NCBI GenBank assembly: GCA_003024985.2
Contig: PXIH01S0003484.1
Origin: Euperipatoides rowelli
Lineage: Eukaryota > Onychophora > Udeonychophora > Euonychophora > Peripatopsidae
Reading direction: 5' to 3' (one strand)
Length of the DNA stretch: 13,294 nucleotides
Within the stretch, counting starts at the first letter, position 1, and every line of letters starts with the position of its first letter. Below are positions 1 through 9,147 of the stretch, in pieces. Under the pieces are notes generated by a model that searched no databases, was not told the DNA's origin, and was given only the letters and a program-made list of their open reading frames with translations. Position numbers and translations under genes: made by a program.

Positions 1-239
1 AGCCAAAAATGCAATCCTAACTTGGAAATGTCTCTAATACCTCCCTAACATCCATGTAGGGGTACATTGCGCAAACGAGGCACTAACGGGCCTACATGGC
101 ATGCTATTACAGATCAAGGAGACATGTTCCGGGGATAATTACCAAATAAATGCCATAATTTTATCACTAGTCTCTAAATGCACTTACATATAAATGCCTA
201 AATTAGAATAACTAATTGTATCACATTCATATGCAAGCC
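1..239. other. Non-coding sequence at window edge
   Basis: No open frame or recognisable domain on either strand. On the minus strand it lies downstream of RT copy A, where the RT C-terminal region would be expected. The reading frame that carries copy A's thumb motif can be followed only weakly to about 190 and is then lost. The stretch 30-130 is less AT-rich than its surroundings and may belong to a different repeat. Confidence 0.5.
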
Positions 240-975
240 TTTGTATAGAGAGGCTACCCCAAGACCATAACATTTATCGAATATGAGTCGGAAATTTTAA
301 TTTATCATCAAAAACTATTCCAAGGTCATTCACTACATTAGTTATGTTGATTATATTATTATTATCCAATTATATTTATTCTACCTCAATATTTTTTCCA
401 TACACCATAAATTGAGTTTTCGTATAATTTGCACATAGGCCATTTCCATTAGCTATTACGCTATTTATCAAGATCATGTTGCAGAATTTGTAAATCTGTA
501 TTTGTATGAATTTATTTGATTATTTTGATGTTATCTGCATACATTACTATCATAGAATTAGTTGAATTAGATAGATCTGAAAGATATAAATTGGACAGGG
601 TAGCAACTAAGATCATTCCCTATGGGAGACCCTGTTTAATATTATAATATTTAGAGAGACAACCATTAATATTTACAGTAATCTCTCTCTTAGTGATATA
701 ATAATCATTTAATGATGTTAGGCTTAGGCTAATATTATAGTTAGTAAGTTTGTTGCATAGCAAATAAGGATGGGCATAATCAAATGCCTTTGTCAAATCA
801 ATGATACTACTATAACTGGACAATTTCCTTCAACAAGTTTTGTAATAGTATCTAAGATATTTATCAAGTTGTCTATACATTCTCAACAATTTCTAAAACC
901 ATAAGGGAGATCAAAATACCCCAGGGATGTAATATTGGTACTTCCATATCATAGACTAGAATGAATAAGACAATG
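240..975 (-). pseudogene. Decayed non-LTR retrotransposon RT (copy A)
   Basis: Reverse-transcriptase domain of an APE-type (Jockey/CR1-like) LINE, read on the minus strand from about 975 to 240. In order I see: PYGFRN (about 905-890), the usual start of the conserved RT block; a stretch resembling the loop before motif A; motif A as DLTKAFDYAHP (about 800-770); the KQGLP turn of the PQG motif (about 625); VATLSNLYLSDL (about 595-560); the active-site motif as YADN (about 540); and the thumb motif NDLGIVFDDKLKF (about 325-285). The frame is broken by several stops, including one directly after KQGLP and one after YADN, and by shifts before motif A and before the thumb. The second catalytic Asp of YADD is Asn, so this copy could not polymerise. 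The longest open piece is 620-823. No endonuclease part is visible upstream, so the copy is 5'-truncated. It belongs to the same family as copies B and C, judged by the unusual ATLxNLYxSD block. Confidence 0.78.
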
Positions 976-1967
976 TAATGATGAGCCCAAATGTTTAACT
1001 CAACTGAAAAACATAGTGATAATTTAGAGATTGAATTAGGAGAAAAAGAAATGCAATAATTAAAAGACGTTGATTCTGACAGTTGTACAGTTTAAGTACT
1101 CATTATGAATGAGCCATTTATTAACTTTATAAGTGTCATTTTAACAAAAAAATTAATTATACAATTTATTTCTTAGACTATTACCATTTTAACAATGGTT
1201 TTTGAAATTTAACAAAAACATTAAATTTATTGTTCTTTGCTCCTGGAAAACAAAAATATATAAAAACAACTTTAAAGGAAATACACCTTATTATTACTTA
1301 TACAAAGGGAGCTAGTCCTAAAATGAATAATAATGAAAAATGACTAGCCTATGCACTAATCATCCTATATTGTTACGAATAAAAATGGAATGTTATCCTC
1401 TGACTAACATGTTATTATACAAAAAAATAATTTATGTCCTGCTCAAGAGTTAACAATAGTAAAAAAAAATCAGATAAAAACTTACATGAGATTTCTCAGC
1501 TGAAAGGGGAATTATGCTGATAAGCATAATAGTCTTTCGCTCTTTAAGAAGATCTTCAGAGGCATGGAATTACTTATGACAGGTGTTGACAACTTTACAT
1601 ATAAATAGATTTAGTAGTAGGGAAACAAATATTTTGATTCCTGTGGATTCGGGGTTACATTAAATATTCTTAATCTCTCGTTGTTAGTATTCATTGCAAT
1701 TTATATACATAATGCATGGTCCATTTGTGTGTCCGAAGTGAGGTGTCACAATACATAAAAAAATCTTTCTAATAATTTTTATTAAGCTTACAAATACGTA
1801 GAGATCTTATGTCGCAAGAGATCATTTCTTTAGAGGCTCTTGGCTTGTTTGATAATGAATAAAATTATGCATGATATAATAATCATAAGAGTTAACAGGA
1901 ATACTGAGGACACAGTTCAAGCGAAATTTAAAAATATAAATGATCTGATGATTAACAAATTTTAGTT
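976..1967. other. AT-rich intergenic sequence, no gene seen
   Basis: About 1 kb with no open frame of note. Two small inverted repeats are visible: ACCATT/AATGGT near 1182-1198, and ATTATGCT/AGCATAAT with a 4-base spacer at 1511-1530. Several A and T runs are present. Neither hairpin has context that would give it a function. Confidence 0.5.
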
Positions 1968-2190
1968 ATTATTTTCTTTTCTCTGGCTGGGGTTCTTCTC
2001 TCGGTGGACTCGGGGATATATTAATTTTACTGCATTATTGTTGTGATCTGATGGCTTGGATTCTTTGGCGTATCTTGCACATTAAGTCACTGACTATAAT
2101 GGTTGGCATCGGCAGACCAGCGCTCAGTATACTATGGGCTTGAGCTGTATTGGTCATCATTTTCCTCTTCCATGAAAGGACAGGAATTCA
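1968..2190 (-). pseudogene. Broken minus-strand reading frame in a GC-richer patch
   Basis: Not recognised. On the minus strand a single frame runs from just after a TGA near 2190 to a TAA near 1968, with one internal TAA at 2035-2037. The part before that stop includes a possible start at 2158-2160 and would give about 41 residues; it is rich in basic and polar residues (for example MCKIRQRIQ). The part after the stop is proline-, glutamate- and lysine-rich (SPSPPREEPQPEK). The stretch is visibly richer in G and C than its surroundings, which is why I list it. It could be a decayed exon, the end of a transposase or chance. I see no clear splice signals and no family motif. Confidence 0.2.
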
Positions 2191-2450
2191 TTATGGATAA
2201 AAAAAATCTGGATCTCTCTTCTTACTTCTTATTAATAAGGGTTAGTTGTAGGTCTGCCTCATGTAAAGATTGAAAAAAATATTTTCTTACTAATTCTTCT
2301 TCTCGACTGATTATATTAACTTTGTGTATGAATTATTTGTACTGGCTAAATTATAACATTAATTCAATTATCTCTAAGAGCTATCAGCTCCATCCTATCT
2401 TCTTTTTAAAAGTCAGACCAGGACCATCTTTTCAAAACAAAAACATTATT

Positions 2451-2522
2451 TTGCATCTCTGTATCAAATCTCTCCTCTCTTGTTCCCTTACAGGAAAGGA
2501 GAGATTCGATACAGCGATGCAA
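2451..2522. repeat. Short inverted repeat, 29-base arms
   Basis: Left arm 2451-2479 and right arm 2494-2522 pair at about 26 of 29 positions around a 14-base loop. Similarity fades out on either side, so the palindrome may once have been longer, like the core of a miniature inverted-repeat transposon. Because it is palindromic, both strands translate to nearly the same peptide (CIxSLLSC ... ERFDTxMQ). That explains the two overlapping open frames at 2322-2552 (+) and 2406-2609 (-), neither of which I believe is a gene. Confidence 0.65.
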
Positions 2523-2765
2523 TATAAAAAAACTCCATTGTATCCTTTCTAAACTAGGTGACTTGGGCATCCACAGGGAGGGGCAAAGTGGAAAAATGAG
2601 ACCAACCAATAATGTAGGTATTTAATATAACATTGCAAGAAGTAAATATCGAGTCACCCCCCCTCCTGCTTCCTTGAAAAATCAGATTAAAAATTGTAGA
2701 TATTCAATATAAAACTGGAATTCATTAATAATATTCCAAGTTTAAAGTGTTCAAAGGTCCATACA

Positions 2766-3486
2766 TAAAAAAAAAAACTTAAAGGTCAAATGTAACAATT
2801 TTTTTTTATTTTTATTTATTATTGATTTTCAAAGATAATTATTATAAAAAAATTCCACTGGAAAAAAATAATTTAAAATGCATAAAAAAAAAGTAATTTA
2901 AAGATAAAATTAAGACTATTGTTATCCTCAGTCTGAGATTACAGATTGAAGCTTTCACATTTTTTGGGGGTCTGAGATTAATTTGATGACAAAATAGCCT
3001 CTACAGCTGTTTTCTTTGTAATGATTTAACATGTAAATATAGGTATGTAACATACCTCTATTTACATGTTAAATCAACAAAGAAAACAGATATGTTCAAT
3101 TTGTATTAAAGGTCATTTTGGTTTAAAAAACAAAACAAATTGGGCCATAATAGCACAAAGGATGAATAATTTGATTATGATTTTTTACAAGTATTTAAAC
3201 ACATTGTCATTATGATATCCAGCCTTATGCTGACAAAGATAGCAAATATTCTATAGTTAAGTATAGCAAGGTGTATTCATATATAACTATGATGTCACAA
3301 AATATCTTCCCTGGTGTACAGTGGGAGGAGCTAAAGACAATTATTTTAAAAATTGAATTGTAAATAACTTTTTTTTTTTTAATTTTTTTTTTTTTTCTGG
3401 TAGAATTTTTTTTAGTAAAAATCTTTGAAAATAAAAAAAATTTAAAAAATCCATTCCATTTGACTTTTAATAAAAAAAAAAAAAAA
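2766..3486. repeat. Old fold-back element, about 720 bases
   Basis: A large imperfect inverted repeat. The outer left arm (about 2766-2930) and outer right arm (about 3325-3486) match in reverse complement. They share GTCAAATG next to the outer edge, ATTTTCAAAGA in the middle, a run resembling AAAAATTC-CC(A)G-AAAAA, and an inner stretch resembling ATTGT(T/C)(A/T)T. By eye they are roughly 70-75% alike and rich in A/T runs. At the centre sits a much better preserved hairpin (3007-3089). The right half carries about 150 more bases between outer arm and hairpin than the left half, so the left half has probably lost sequence. There is no coding capacity. It could be a Foldback/MITE-type element or an inverted duplication; I could not find a convincing target-site duplication. 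Confidence 0.6.
3007..3089. repeat. 83-base hairpin with almost no loop
   Basis: The left arm (from 3007) and right arm (to 3089) pair almost completely. GGTATGT and ACATACC flank a single central base at 3049, the next bases pair with one mismatch through GATTTAACATG, and the outer CTGTTTTCTTTG pairs with CAAAGAAAACAG after a 2-base difference. It forms the tip of the larger fold-back. Its length resembles a microRNA precursor, but a one-base loop is unlike a normal precursor and fits a transposon-derived palindrome better. Confidence 0.8.
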
Positions 3487-3975
3487 TTTGTCCCCTTCTC
3501 CCTGCATTTTTTTCAAGCTTGGAGAGAGAAAAAAAACTCTAGAGGCCTCAGAACTCATTTTTCTTTCAGATTATTAAAAACATGAGAGCCACCTTACTCA
3601 AAATTTCTATCCATGTCCTTGACCTCAAACTCAAGTGGTAAATGCAAGTTAATTTAGGACAGTATTAAAGGGATCTGTATTTAATTTTGGTAACCCAAAT
3701 CTTTTGTTAAAGGTTAAATTTTATGAGCAGATAATACACAAGGTAAACTTCACATCTACATAATATTTTTAAACTAATTTACAAAGAAAAACAATTAAAT
3801 GTCATCTATGACTATTATTAGTATCTCATCTCCCAGCAAGACTCAGATACATTTTTTATATAAAAGTCAAATATTTAATACCCTTGAGCAGACAAAAGAA
3901 CAATATTCAAAATAAAATTATTTCTTAAAAATCAGTTACAATATTCAGTTTTGTCTTCCCAAAGTTCAGTTACAC
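3487..3975. other. AT-rich spacer between two inverted repeats
   Basis: No open frame, domain or clear repeat. It contains A and T runs and several copies of simple words such as CAGTTACA near 3930-3975, just outside the left edge of the long palindrome. I see nothing functional. Confidence 0.5.
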
Positions 3976-5057
3976 AAAAACTGATATTAATGTTCAAATA
4001 TCAAAAATGGGGAAATTTTTCTTAATCCAATAAACTTTATCACTGGAATGTTTTCATGTTAAATGCTGATACGAAATGGGAAAAGAAGTGAAACATAAAA
4101 TTGACTATCAGATTAATATGTAACAAAAAAAAAATTGAATTTATGGCTTTCATACACCAAAGTATTTATTTATATTTTAATTTCATGCAAATGAAAAATC
4201 ATCCAGATTTAATGCCTCAATAATACAATTATTAAGCTAAATATTAACTATCAAAATATTAAAAGACTGTTTATGTGTAGTATTAAATGAAGTAGGATTT
4301 ATAGCTAACACTATTGAAATTGTCAAATTGATTCTTATGTGAAAATGTACATTGACTTTCCCCCCTTGCATTCTCTGTATTATTACAATAATAATATTTA
4401 TTGTAAAGTTAAATGTAATATTTATTTAGCAATATTGAAACTGAATTGAAAAATGATTGTCATAATAGTGATAATACTATACAATAATAAAACACAACTA
4501 AATCAGGTAAGTTACATGATTTAGTTTTTTTTCTTCCCCAAATTTACAGATGTGTTTTATTATTGTATAGTATTATCACTATTATGATAATCATTTTTCA
4601 ATTCAGTTTCAATATTGCTAAATAAATATTACATTTAATTTTACACTAAATATTATTCTTGTAATAATACAGAGAATGCAAGTGGGGAAAGTCAATGTAC
4701 ATTTTCACATAAGAATCAATTTGACAATTTCAATAGTGTTAGCTATAAATCCTACTTCATTCAATACTACAAATAAACAGTCTTTTAATATTTTGATAGT
4801 TAATATTTAGCTTAATACTTGTATTATTGAGGCGTTAAATCTGGATGATTTTTCATTTAAATGAAAATCAAATATAAATAAATACTTTGGTGTATGAAAG
4901 CCATAAATTCAAAATTATTTTTTGATAGTCAATTTTATGTTTCATTTCTTTTCCCATTTCGTATCAGCATTTAACACGTAAACATTCCAGTGATAAAATT
5001 TATTGGATTAAGAAAATTTTCTCCATTTTTGATATTTGAACATTAATATCAGTTTTT
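3976..5057. repeat. Long near-perfect inverted repeat, arms about 510-520 bases
   Basis: Left arm 3976-4496 and right arm 4551-5057 are reverse complements. By eye I count about 22 substitutions and one roughly 14-base insertion (in the left arm near 4110) over about 507 aligned bases, so about 95-96% identity. The 54-base spacer contains a further inverted pair, 4496-4505 (AACTAAATCA) with 4517-4526. The original hairpin therefore probably closed on an 11-base loop (4506-4516), and the right arm gained about 24 bases next to it. Similarity stops abruptly at both outer edges. Neither arm encodes a recognisable protein and I see no convincing target duplication. Possible origins are an inverted segmental duplication, a Foldback-type transposon or a MITE with very long terminal repeats. 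A transcript across it would fold into a roughly 500-bp double-stranded RNA. Confidence 0.92.
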
Positions 5058-5138
5058 TAAGTATTCACATTCACCATAGTATTTCATTGTGGATATATTG
5101 ATAGTCTTGTAACGTCAGGTTTCACTATTCAGATTTTA

Positions 5139-5181
<43 letters not shown>
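5139..5181. repeat. (ATT)n microsatellite
   Basis: About 14 uninterrupted ATT units, followed by an interrupted ATT-rich tail to about 5211. On the minus strand it translates to polyasparagine, which explains the open frame at 5125-5322; that frame is not a gene. Confidence 0.95.
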
Positions 5182-5569
5182 GTGAAGATTTATTATAATT
5201 ATTATTATAGGGTTTATTAAAATGAAGTAAAAAATATGTACAATGAAAAATAAATAATTATTTAAAGGACCTAGCCCCAAAGGATGGAGATTTTTACATT
5301 TGTTGCAAGGAATGCAACACATTTTTTATTCGATAATATACAATGGAATTGAATATTCAACTTTGCTGTAGCTCGTTCTTTTTTGAAGAACATAAATGAA
5401 ATGATTGTTTTTTTGAAAATTGAAAATTTAAAAAAAATCCTAAAAAACCTAAGTATTTTGCGCATTTGATTTCAGTCACGGCACATTCGGACCACATGGC
5501 CAAAGAGTTCAAAGTTTAAAAAAAATTCTATGTATTTTGTNCATTGTTCTGCATAGCTAAACGATGTCA
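5182..5569. other. Non-coding AT-rich stretch with one unresolved base
   Basis: No recognisable gene. Minus-strand frames here are low-complexity (F, K, I, N) and look like chance. An unresolved base (n) sits at 5541, the only one in the window, so local assembly quality may be lower here. Confidence 0.5.
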
Positions 5570-6265
5570 TATCCAGTTTAATTACTCAGAATGCATTGTA
5601 GACCATATTTCCCTTCAAAAAAATTTTTGAGATGCCATCTTGGATTTTGAAAAAATACCCAAATACATTGCAAATGACCCAGAATGCATTAAAAACAACA
5701 TAAGTCAAAGTTTTCCCAAAGGGTACCTTTGGAAATGACATCAGCAATATTGAATTATGGGTAAAAACACTGTTGAATACGCAAATAAGCCACACCCACC
5801 TTCGGAAAACTTCAGAAATGCTTAGAGATTTTGATGATGACAACATTTAGGTGTAGGCTATTATTGCTAAACATTGCTGAAGATTTCGGAAGTTGACCAA
5901 AGAGCAACTTCAAAAATGACATCGCACAAATGCATTATAAGTAAGTTAATTAAAATAAATTATGGTAATATCATATGCATCATGTAAAATATTAGGGTCA
6001 TTATGGGAAACATGGCTGAGGAGGAACAAATTTTTTCTTTGGGAAATATTGAAAATGAAATCATAAAATGCATTATGGATAATATTAGGGTGAGTAGGGT
6101 CCATGGTGGGTAAAAAGGAAGCAATACCACCTTCATGAAACTTTGGAAATGGTCGATAATTACCATGATGATATCATTGACAATGACCTGTATTGTTGAA
6201 TGCAATGCATTATGGGTAAAATGAAATGTGGGTAAAACCATTGATGCTGCAATGCATGCTGGGAA
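5570..6265. repeat. Degenerate repeat array built on TGCATTATGGGTAA
   Basis: A motif close to AATGCATTATGGGTAA recurs on the plus strand at 5592, 5685, 5751 (as TGAATTATGGGTAA), 5931, 6069, 6206 and 6253 (as TGCATGCTGGG). The 5931, 6069 and 6206 copies are 138 and 137 bases apart. A second recurring block, close to CTTTGGAAATGACATCA, occurs near 5727, 5912, 6040 and 6140, usually ahead of the next TGCATT motif. This suggests an old tandem array with a unit of roughly 137 bases, now heavily diverged and with units lost or rearranged at its left side. The minus-strand open frames at 5586-5846 and 5960-6241 are by-products of the repeat. Copy B's 3' end abuts the array. Confidence 0.5.
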
Positions 6266-6382
6266 GACTTGGACCCGGTTAGAATCAGCCTTTCCGTATT
6301 ACTATGGCAGATTTGCAGTATATTATTATTAGGCTATTATTCTCATAAACTGATAGTCACTAGGACTTTTCAGTAAAACAAT
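6266..6382 (-). other. Probable 3' untranslated tail of RT copy B
   Basis: On the minus strand, copy B's stop codon (6383-6385) is followed by about 100 bases with no coding signal. They include an ATT/AAT-rich run with AATAGCCTAATAATAAT. LINEs of this type often end in short simple repeats, so this may be the element's 3' tail. The exact boundary with the repeat array below 6266 is not visible. Confidence 0.4.
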
Positions 6383-7570
6383 CTATTGTGTATCAATTAG
6401 CTCATTATATCTAGTATTGGTCTTTAAATATTTATTTAGTTTGCGCTTGAAATCAATAAGATTTGTTGAACTGACAATGTCTGGATCAAGGTCATTCCAC
6501 CAATGAAATACCCTATTAGTCAAGAAATTGGCCCTTAGTCTTGTCATGTTTTGTTCTCTTATAAGTTTCTTTCCATTTCCTCTAGTAATACAGTTATAGT
6601 TGATCTTGACCATATTGCTTTCTAAGGAAATTAATCTGTAAGTGTAGGCTATATAATGTCATAACGTATGGATCGCTGATAAGGTGTAGTCATATTCAGT
6701 GTTAATAATCTCTCTTTATAAGTTAGATCATGGATTTGAGGAATATTTTTTGTTAAGGCTCTGAATCATTTATCTATTTTATGCCTATCACTAAGGTTTA
6801 GGTAGGAATAGACTATGCAGCAATAATCCAGTATAGGATGAATATATAAATTGTATAATTTCCTGAATAGATGTGGGGTTAAAAAATGAAAGTTCCTATT
6901 AATGATTGCGTTTCTTTGTTTCATCTTTTTCATTATGATGTTGCAATGAGTCGAAAAAGTCTGTCTGGGATCAACATAAAGACCGAGATCATTATGCTAT
7001 TTTACATGTTTTATTACGGTTCCGTTGATAAAGTATTCATTGGTTGTTATCTCAGTACCAATATCAAGTATTGTACATTTGTCTTTATTTAGAAACAGGT
7101 TGTTTTTTGATGACCCATCAACAAAATGGTTGATATCATTTTGGAAGTGTAGGATGTCCAATTCATTATCAACAGTTCTGTATATTTTAAAGTCGTCCGC
7201 ATAGGACAGGATTTCACTTCCATTATCGAGACTGATGTCAGAGACGTATAAATTAAACAATGTGGCAGACAATACTGCTCCTTGTGGAATACAATATACT
7301 GTATATAGTAAGTCCCTTATGGATGGACTTTGCACTCTATAAATTAATGAAATCCAAATGTTATTCTGGTTAGGTGGTAATTTTTAATGATTTTTTGAAA
7401 AATTGTAGGGTGATATTTTAGTTTTAATATGGCAAATTGATTCAGATATTCTAGAGTCAGTGGATAACGATATCCTTCTTCCATTAATGAAATTTTAAGT
7501 GACTGTATATTGATTCAAGGTGACTAATATAAGTGTCTTAATTTTCTTCTCTGTACTTAAAGAAAATTTT
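6383..7570 (-). pseudogene. Non-LTR retrotransposon RT, C-terminal half (copy B)
   Basis: Best-preserved LINE fragment here, read on the minus strand from about 7570 to the stop at 6383-6385. The longest open piece (6997-7335) carries CIPQGAVLSATLFNLY followed by VSDIS, the active site as YADDFKIY with both Asp intact, and the FLNKDKCTILDIG block. The same frame continues past one stop with NDLGLYVDP, TFSTHC and MKKMKQRN, then HPILDYC, ALTKNIPQIHDLT and ERLLTLN. After a frameshift near 6620, 6383-6613 gives the usual LINE C-terminal end: LTNRVFHWWNDLDPDIV, then DFKRKLNKYL. Between about 7330 and 7570 the frame resembles the region between motif A and PQG, but motif A itself is not readable. 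There is no endonuclease, so the copy is 5'-truncated. It is dead: at least two in-frame stops and one shift. The family is an APE-type, Jockey/CR1-like LINE; assignment to a named clade would need a tree. Confidence 0.88.
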
Positions 7571-8668
7571 TGGTATATGTTTAGTTAAAATTGTTTAAGA
7601 ATTATTTTAGTAATAACTAGCATAAACTTATAGAATTTGGTTATGGTGTCAATTGGGTCCCTTGCCCTTCCCAAGCCCATAGTTACAAAATTTGCGGCAC
7701 CAGAATATTCCCCATTATCCTTGTATCCCTGAAAAAATTGATTTAAAATAGACCAAAGGATTAAAAGTTATTTGGTGAGTGGGGGGGGGGGGGGGGGGCA
7801 AAAAAACACAAAAAATTTTTCCCAAATCATAAAACTTTTTTTTCCCCCTAAAGAAAAAATAATAATTTTACAAATACAGAATATTGTTAAAAATTACAGT
7901 ACGTATTTTTTTTTCAATTGCCAAAAAATTGTTCGCAAAAAAATGTGAGTAGATTTTCGACTACAGTACTTAGATGGCATTGTGAGCAAAGTTAAACAGA
8001 AACTTGGTTACAGTTTTAAACTTCTCTTAAGTGATCCAAGAAGGGTTAAGAAACGCGTCCAAACTAATATACGCATGCTTACTATTATTGTTTTGAAAAT
8101 TTGCCATGGTACAAAGTAATTACAGATTAAGGTAAGAAAAATAGTTTTATATCTTAAACTTTTTTCATGTTCTCTTTAGTTATTATCTTTAAGACTTAAT
8201 TCATTGCTGCTTTTCAATGGATGAATACAATTTATAAACCGTAAACTTCAATGTTTGTTTACATCATGGGTTTTAAAAATGACGAGTGTCGTGCTTTCAC
8301 TATCATTTGTTGGTTTGCGATTATATTTATTATTATAGATGTTGGATGTATTTTGATAAATTAATTTACTCCCACATTCATTCCAAGATGATATATTGAG
8401 ATTTTAATAGCCTCTCTCCACTACGTTAATTTAAATCACATTCCTCAATACCGTATAAGCTTTCCCATTTGAATCTAAATGAAAGACAAATGTATTGAAC
8501 AGATATTAATAAGTTAGCAGCGTATTGCTGTTGACCTCTAAACACAAATGTAATTATTATATTTTTGATAAATGTACATTTTAGAAGTTGGGTTCGCTGG
8601 TCGGGAAAGGGAATTATAATTATTCTAGTGTTGATAACCCAGAGGACTTTTCTGTAAAATTTAACATA
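7571..8668. other. Non-coding stretch with probable 3' tail of RT copy C
   Basis: About 1.1 kb with no convincing gene. The part just below 8669 should include the 3' untranslated sequence of copy C. 7640-7730 is less AT-rich and contains GGTGTC ... CTTCCCA, which loosely resembles the right end of the hAT-like element near 11570-11600; too weak to call. A short plus-strand frame near 8267-8370 starts MGFKNDECRAF and is hydrophobic after that, but it is only about 33 residues with no other support. Confidence 0.4.
7781..7798. repeat. 18-base G run
   Basis: An uninterrupted run of 18 G. Shorter runs of 12 C (10925-10936) and 12 G (11385-11396) lie inside the hAT-like element at 10841-11604. 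Such runs mutate fast in length, are prone to sequencing error and can form G-quadruplexes. The 7781 run faces no recognised gene. Confidence 0.95.
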
Positions 8669-8890
8669 TTAAATAAGTGATCTAAAATTATGTATATTTG
8701 GAAGATAGTTGTCTAATAATGATTTGAAACATTTAAAATCATGTGCATTTACAAAATCCATAGAAAACTGTTTTACCATGAGATAACTCTCACTGACAAA
8801 ACTCTTGATCTGATTTGTGTCTAGTGAGATAAATTATACTGTATGTGCCAGCTTTTTGCCATTAGGCTACCTCTATTTATTTATAAGTTG
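8669..8890 (-). pseudogene. C-terminal end of RT copy C, separated from its body
   Basis: Minus-strand LINE C-terminus ending at a TAA (8669-8671). 8759-8761 to 8669 is open and reads MDFVNAHDFKCFKSLLDNYL plus ten more residues, matching the closing motif of copy B (DIVSSTNLIDFKRKLNKYL). After a frameshift, the sequence above it reads RVLSVRVISW, a stop where the second Trp would be, then NSF; this is the RVxxWWNSL motif. The matching upstream domains are not next to it but at 11690-12900 on the same strand. The two pieces do not overlap in domain content, so I read them as one element split by the insertion of copy D and its passengers. The upper boundary with copy D's tail (about 8880-8940) is uncertain. 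Confidence 0.7.
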
Positions 8891-8939
8891 TGTTTATAAA
8901 CCTAAGATTTTTAAACCCCAATACATCTCTAGGTAATTA

Positions 8940-9035
8940 GCCTAGTGTCCAATAATAAATGAACATCTAGGGCAAATTTGAAAAAAGAAAAAAAGATTAC
9001 ATAATACAGTCTCATTTGGGAGTGAATTCCAAAGA
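8940..9035 (-). pseudogene. C-terminal end of RT copy D
   Basis: Minus-strand continuation of copy D after the hAT-like element. It reads PLWNSLPNETVLC, then a phenylalanine-rich stretch over a T run, and after a one-base shift KFALDVHLLLD. This is the WNSLP...FK closing motif of LINE RT proteins. Joined across the target duplication to the segment ending at 10386, the frame continues exactly: TNRVAP then LWNSLP. The longest open frame here (8942-9133) runs on into the inserted element by chance. Confidence 0.75.
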
Positions 9036-9044
9036 GGGGCAACC
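9036..9044. repeat. Left target-site duplication, hAT-like element 1
   Basis: GGGGCAACC, repeated exactly at 10377-10385. If the final C is counted as the first base of the element's CAGA terminus, the duplication is 8 bases (9036-9043), the length usual for hAT elements. Confidence 0.75.
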
Positions 9045-9054
9045 AGACTTGTTA

Positions 9055-9147
9055 TCAAGACCAGAAACTTTGAGTCCAAGATCAAGAACAGAGACATCAA
9101 GACCAAGGCCGACATCAAGACCAGATACATCAAGACCTACCTCATAT
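9055..9147. repeat. AAGACC/AAGATC hexamer block, left
   Basis: Repeated ATCAAGACCAGA-type units, imperfect, purine-rich on the plus strand. Its plus translation is the low-complexity S-R-P-T stretch seen at 9016-9282, which is not a gene. It stops where copy E begins. Confidence 0.8.

Noticed and set aside
2322-2609. Two overlapping opposite-strand frames sharing similar peptides
   Set aside because: The similarity comes from the underlying palindrome at 2451-2522, not from two genes.
3007-3089. Canonical microRNA precursor
   Set aside because: Loop of one base and position at the tip of a larger fold-back fit a transposon palindrome better; not listed as an RNA gene.
5125-5322. Polyasparagine protein on the minus strand
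   Set aside because: Direct translation of the ATT microsatellite and flanking AT-rich DNA.
5586-6241. Two minus-strand frames with hydrophobic segments
   Set aside because: They fall in the degenerate repeat array, lack domain motifs and have no transcript or splice support.
6886-7092. 68-residue plus-strand frame
   Set aside because: Exactly antisense to the conserved palm and thumb of RT copy B.
8267-8370. Short hydrophobic plus-strand frame beginning MGFKNDECRAF, considered as a membrane-protein exon
   Set aside because: Only about 33 codons, low-complexity I/F run, no clear splice donor in frame and no family match that I recognise.
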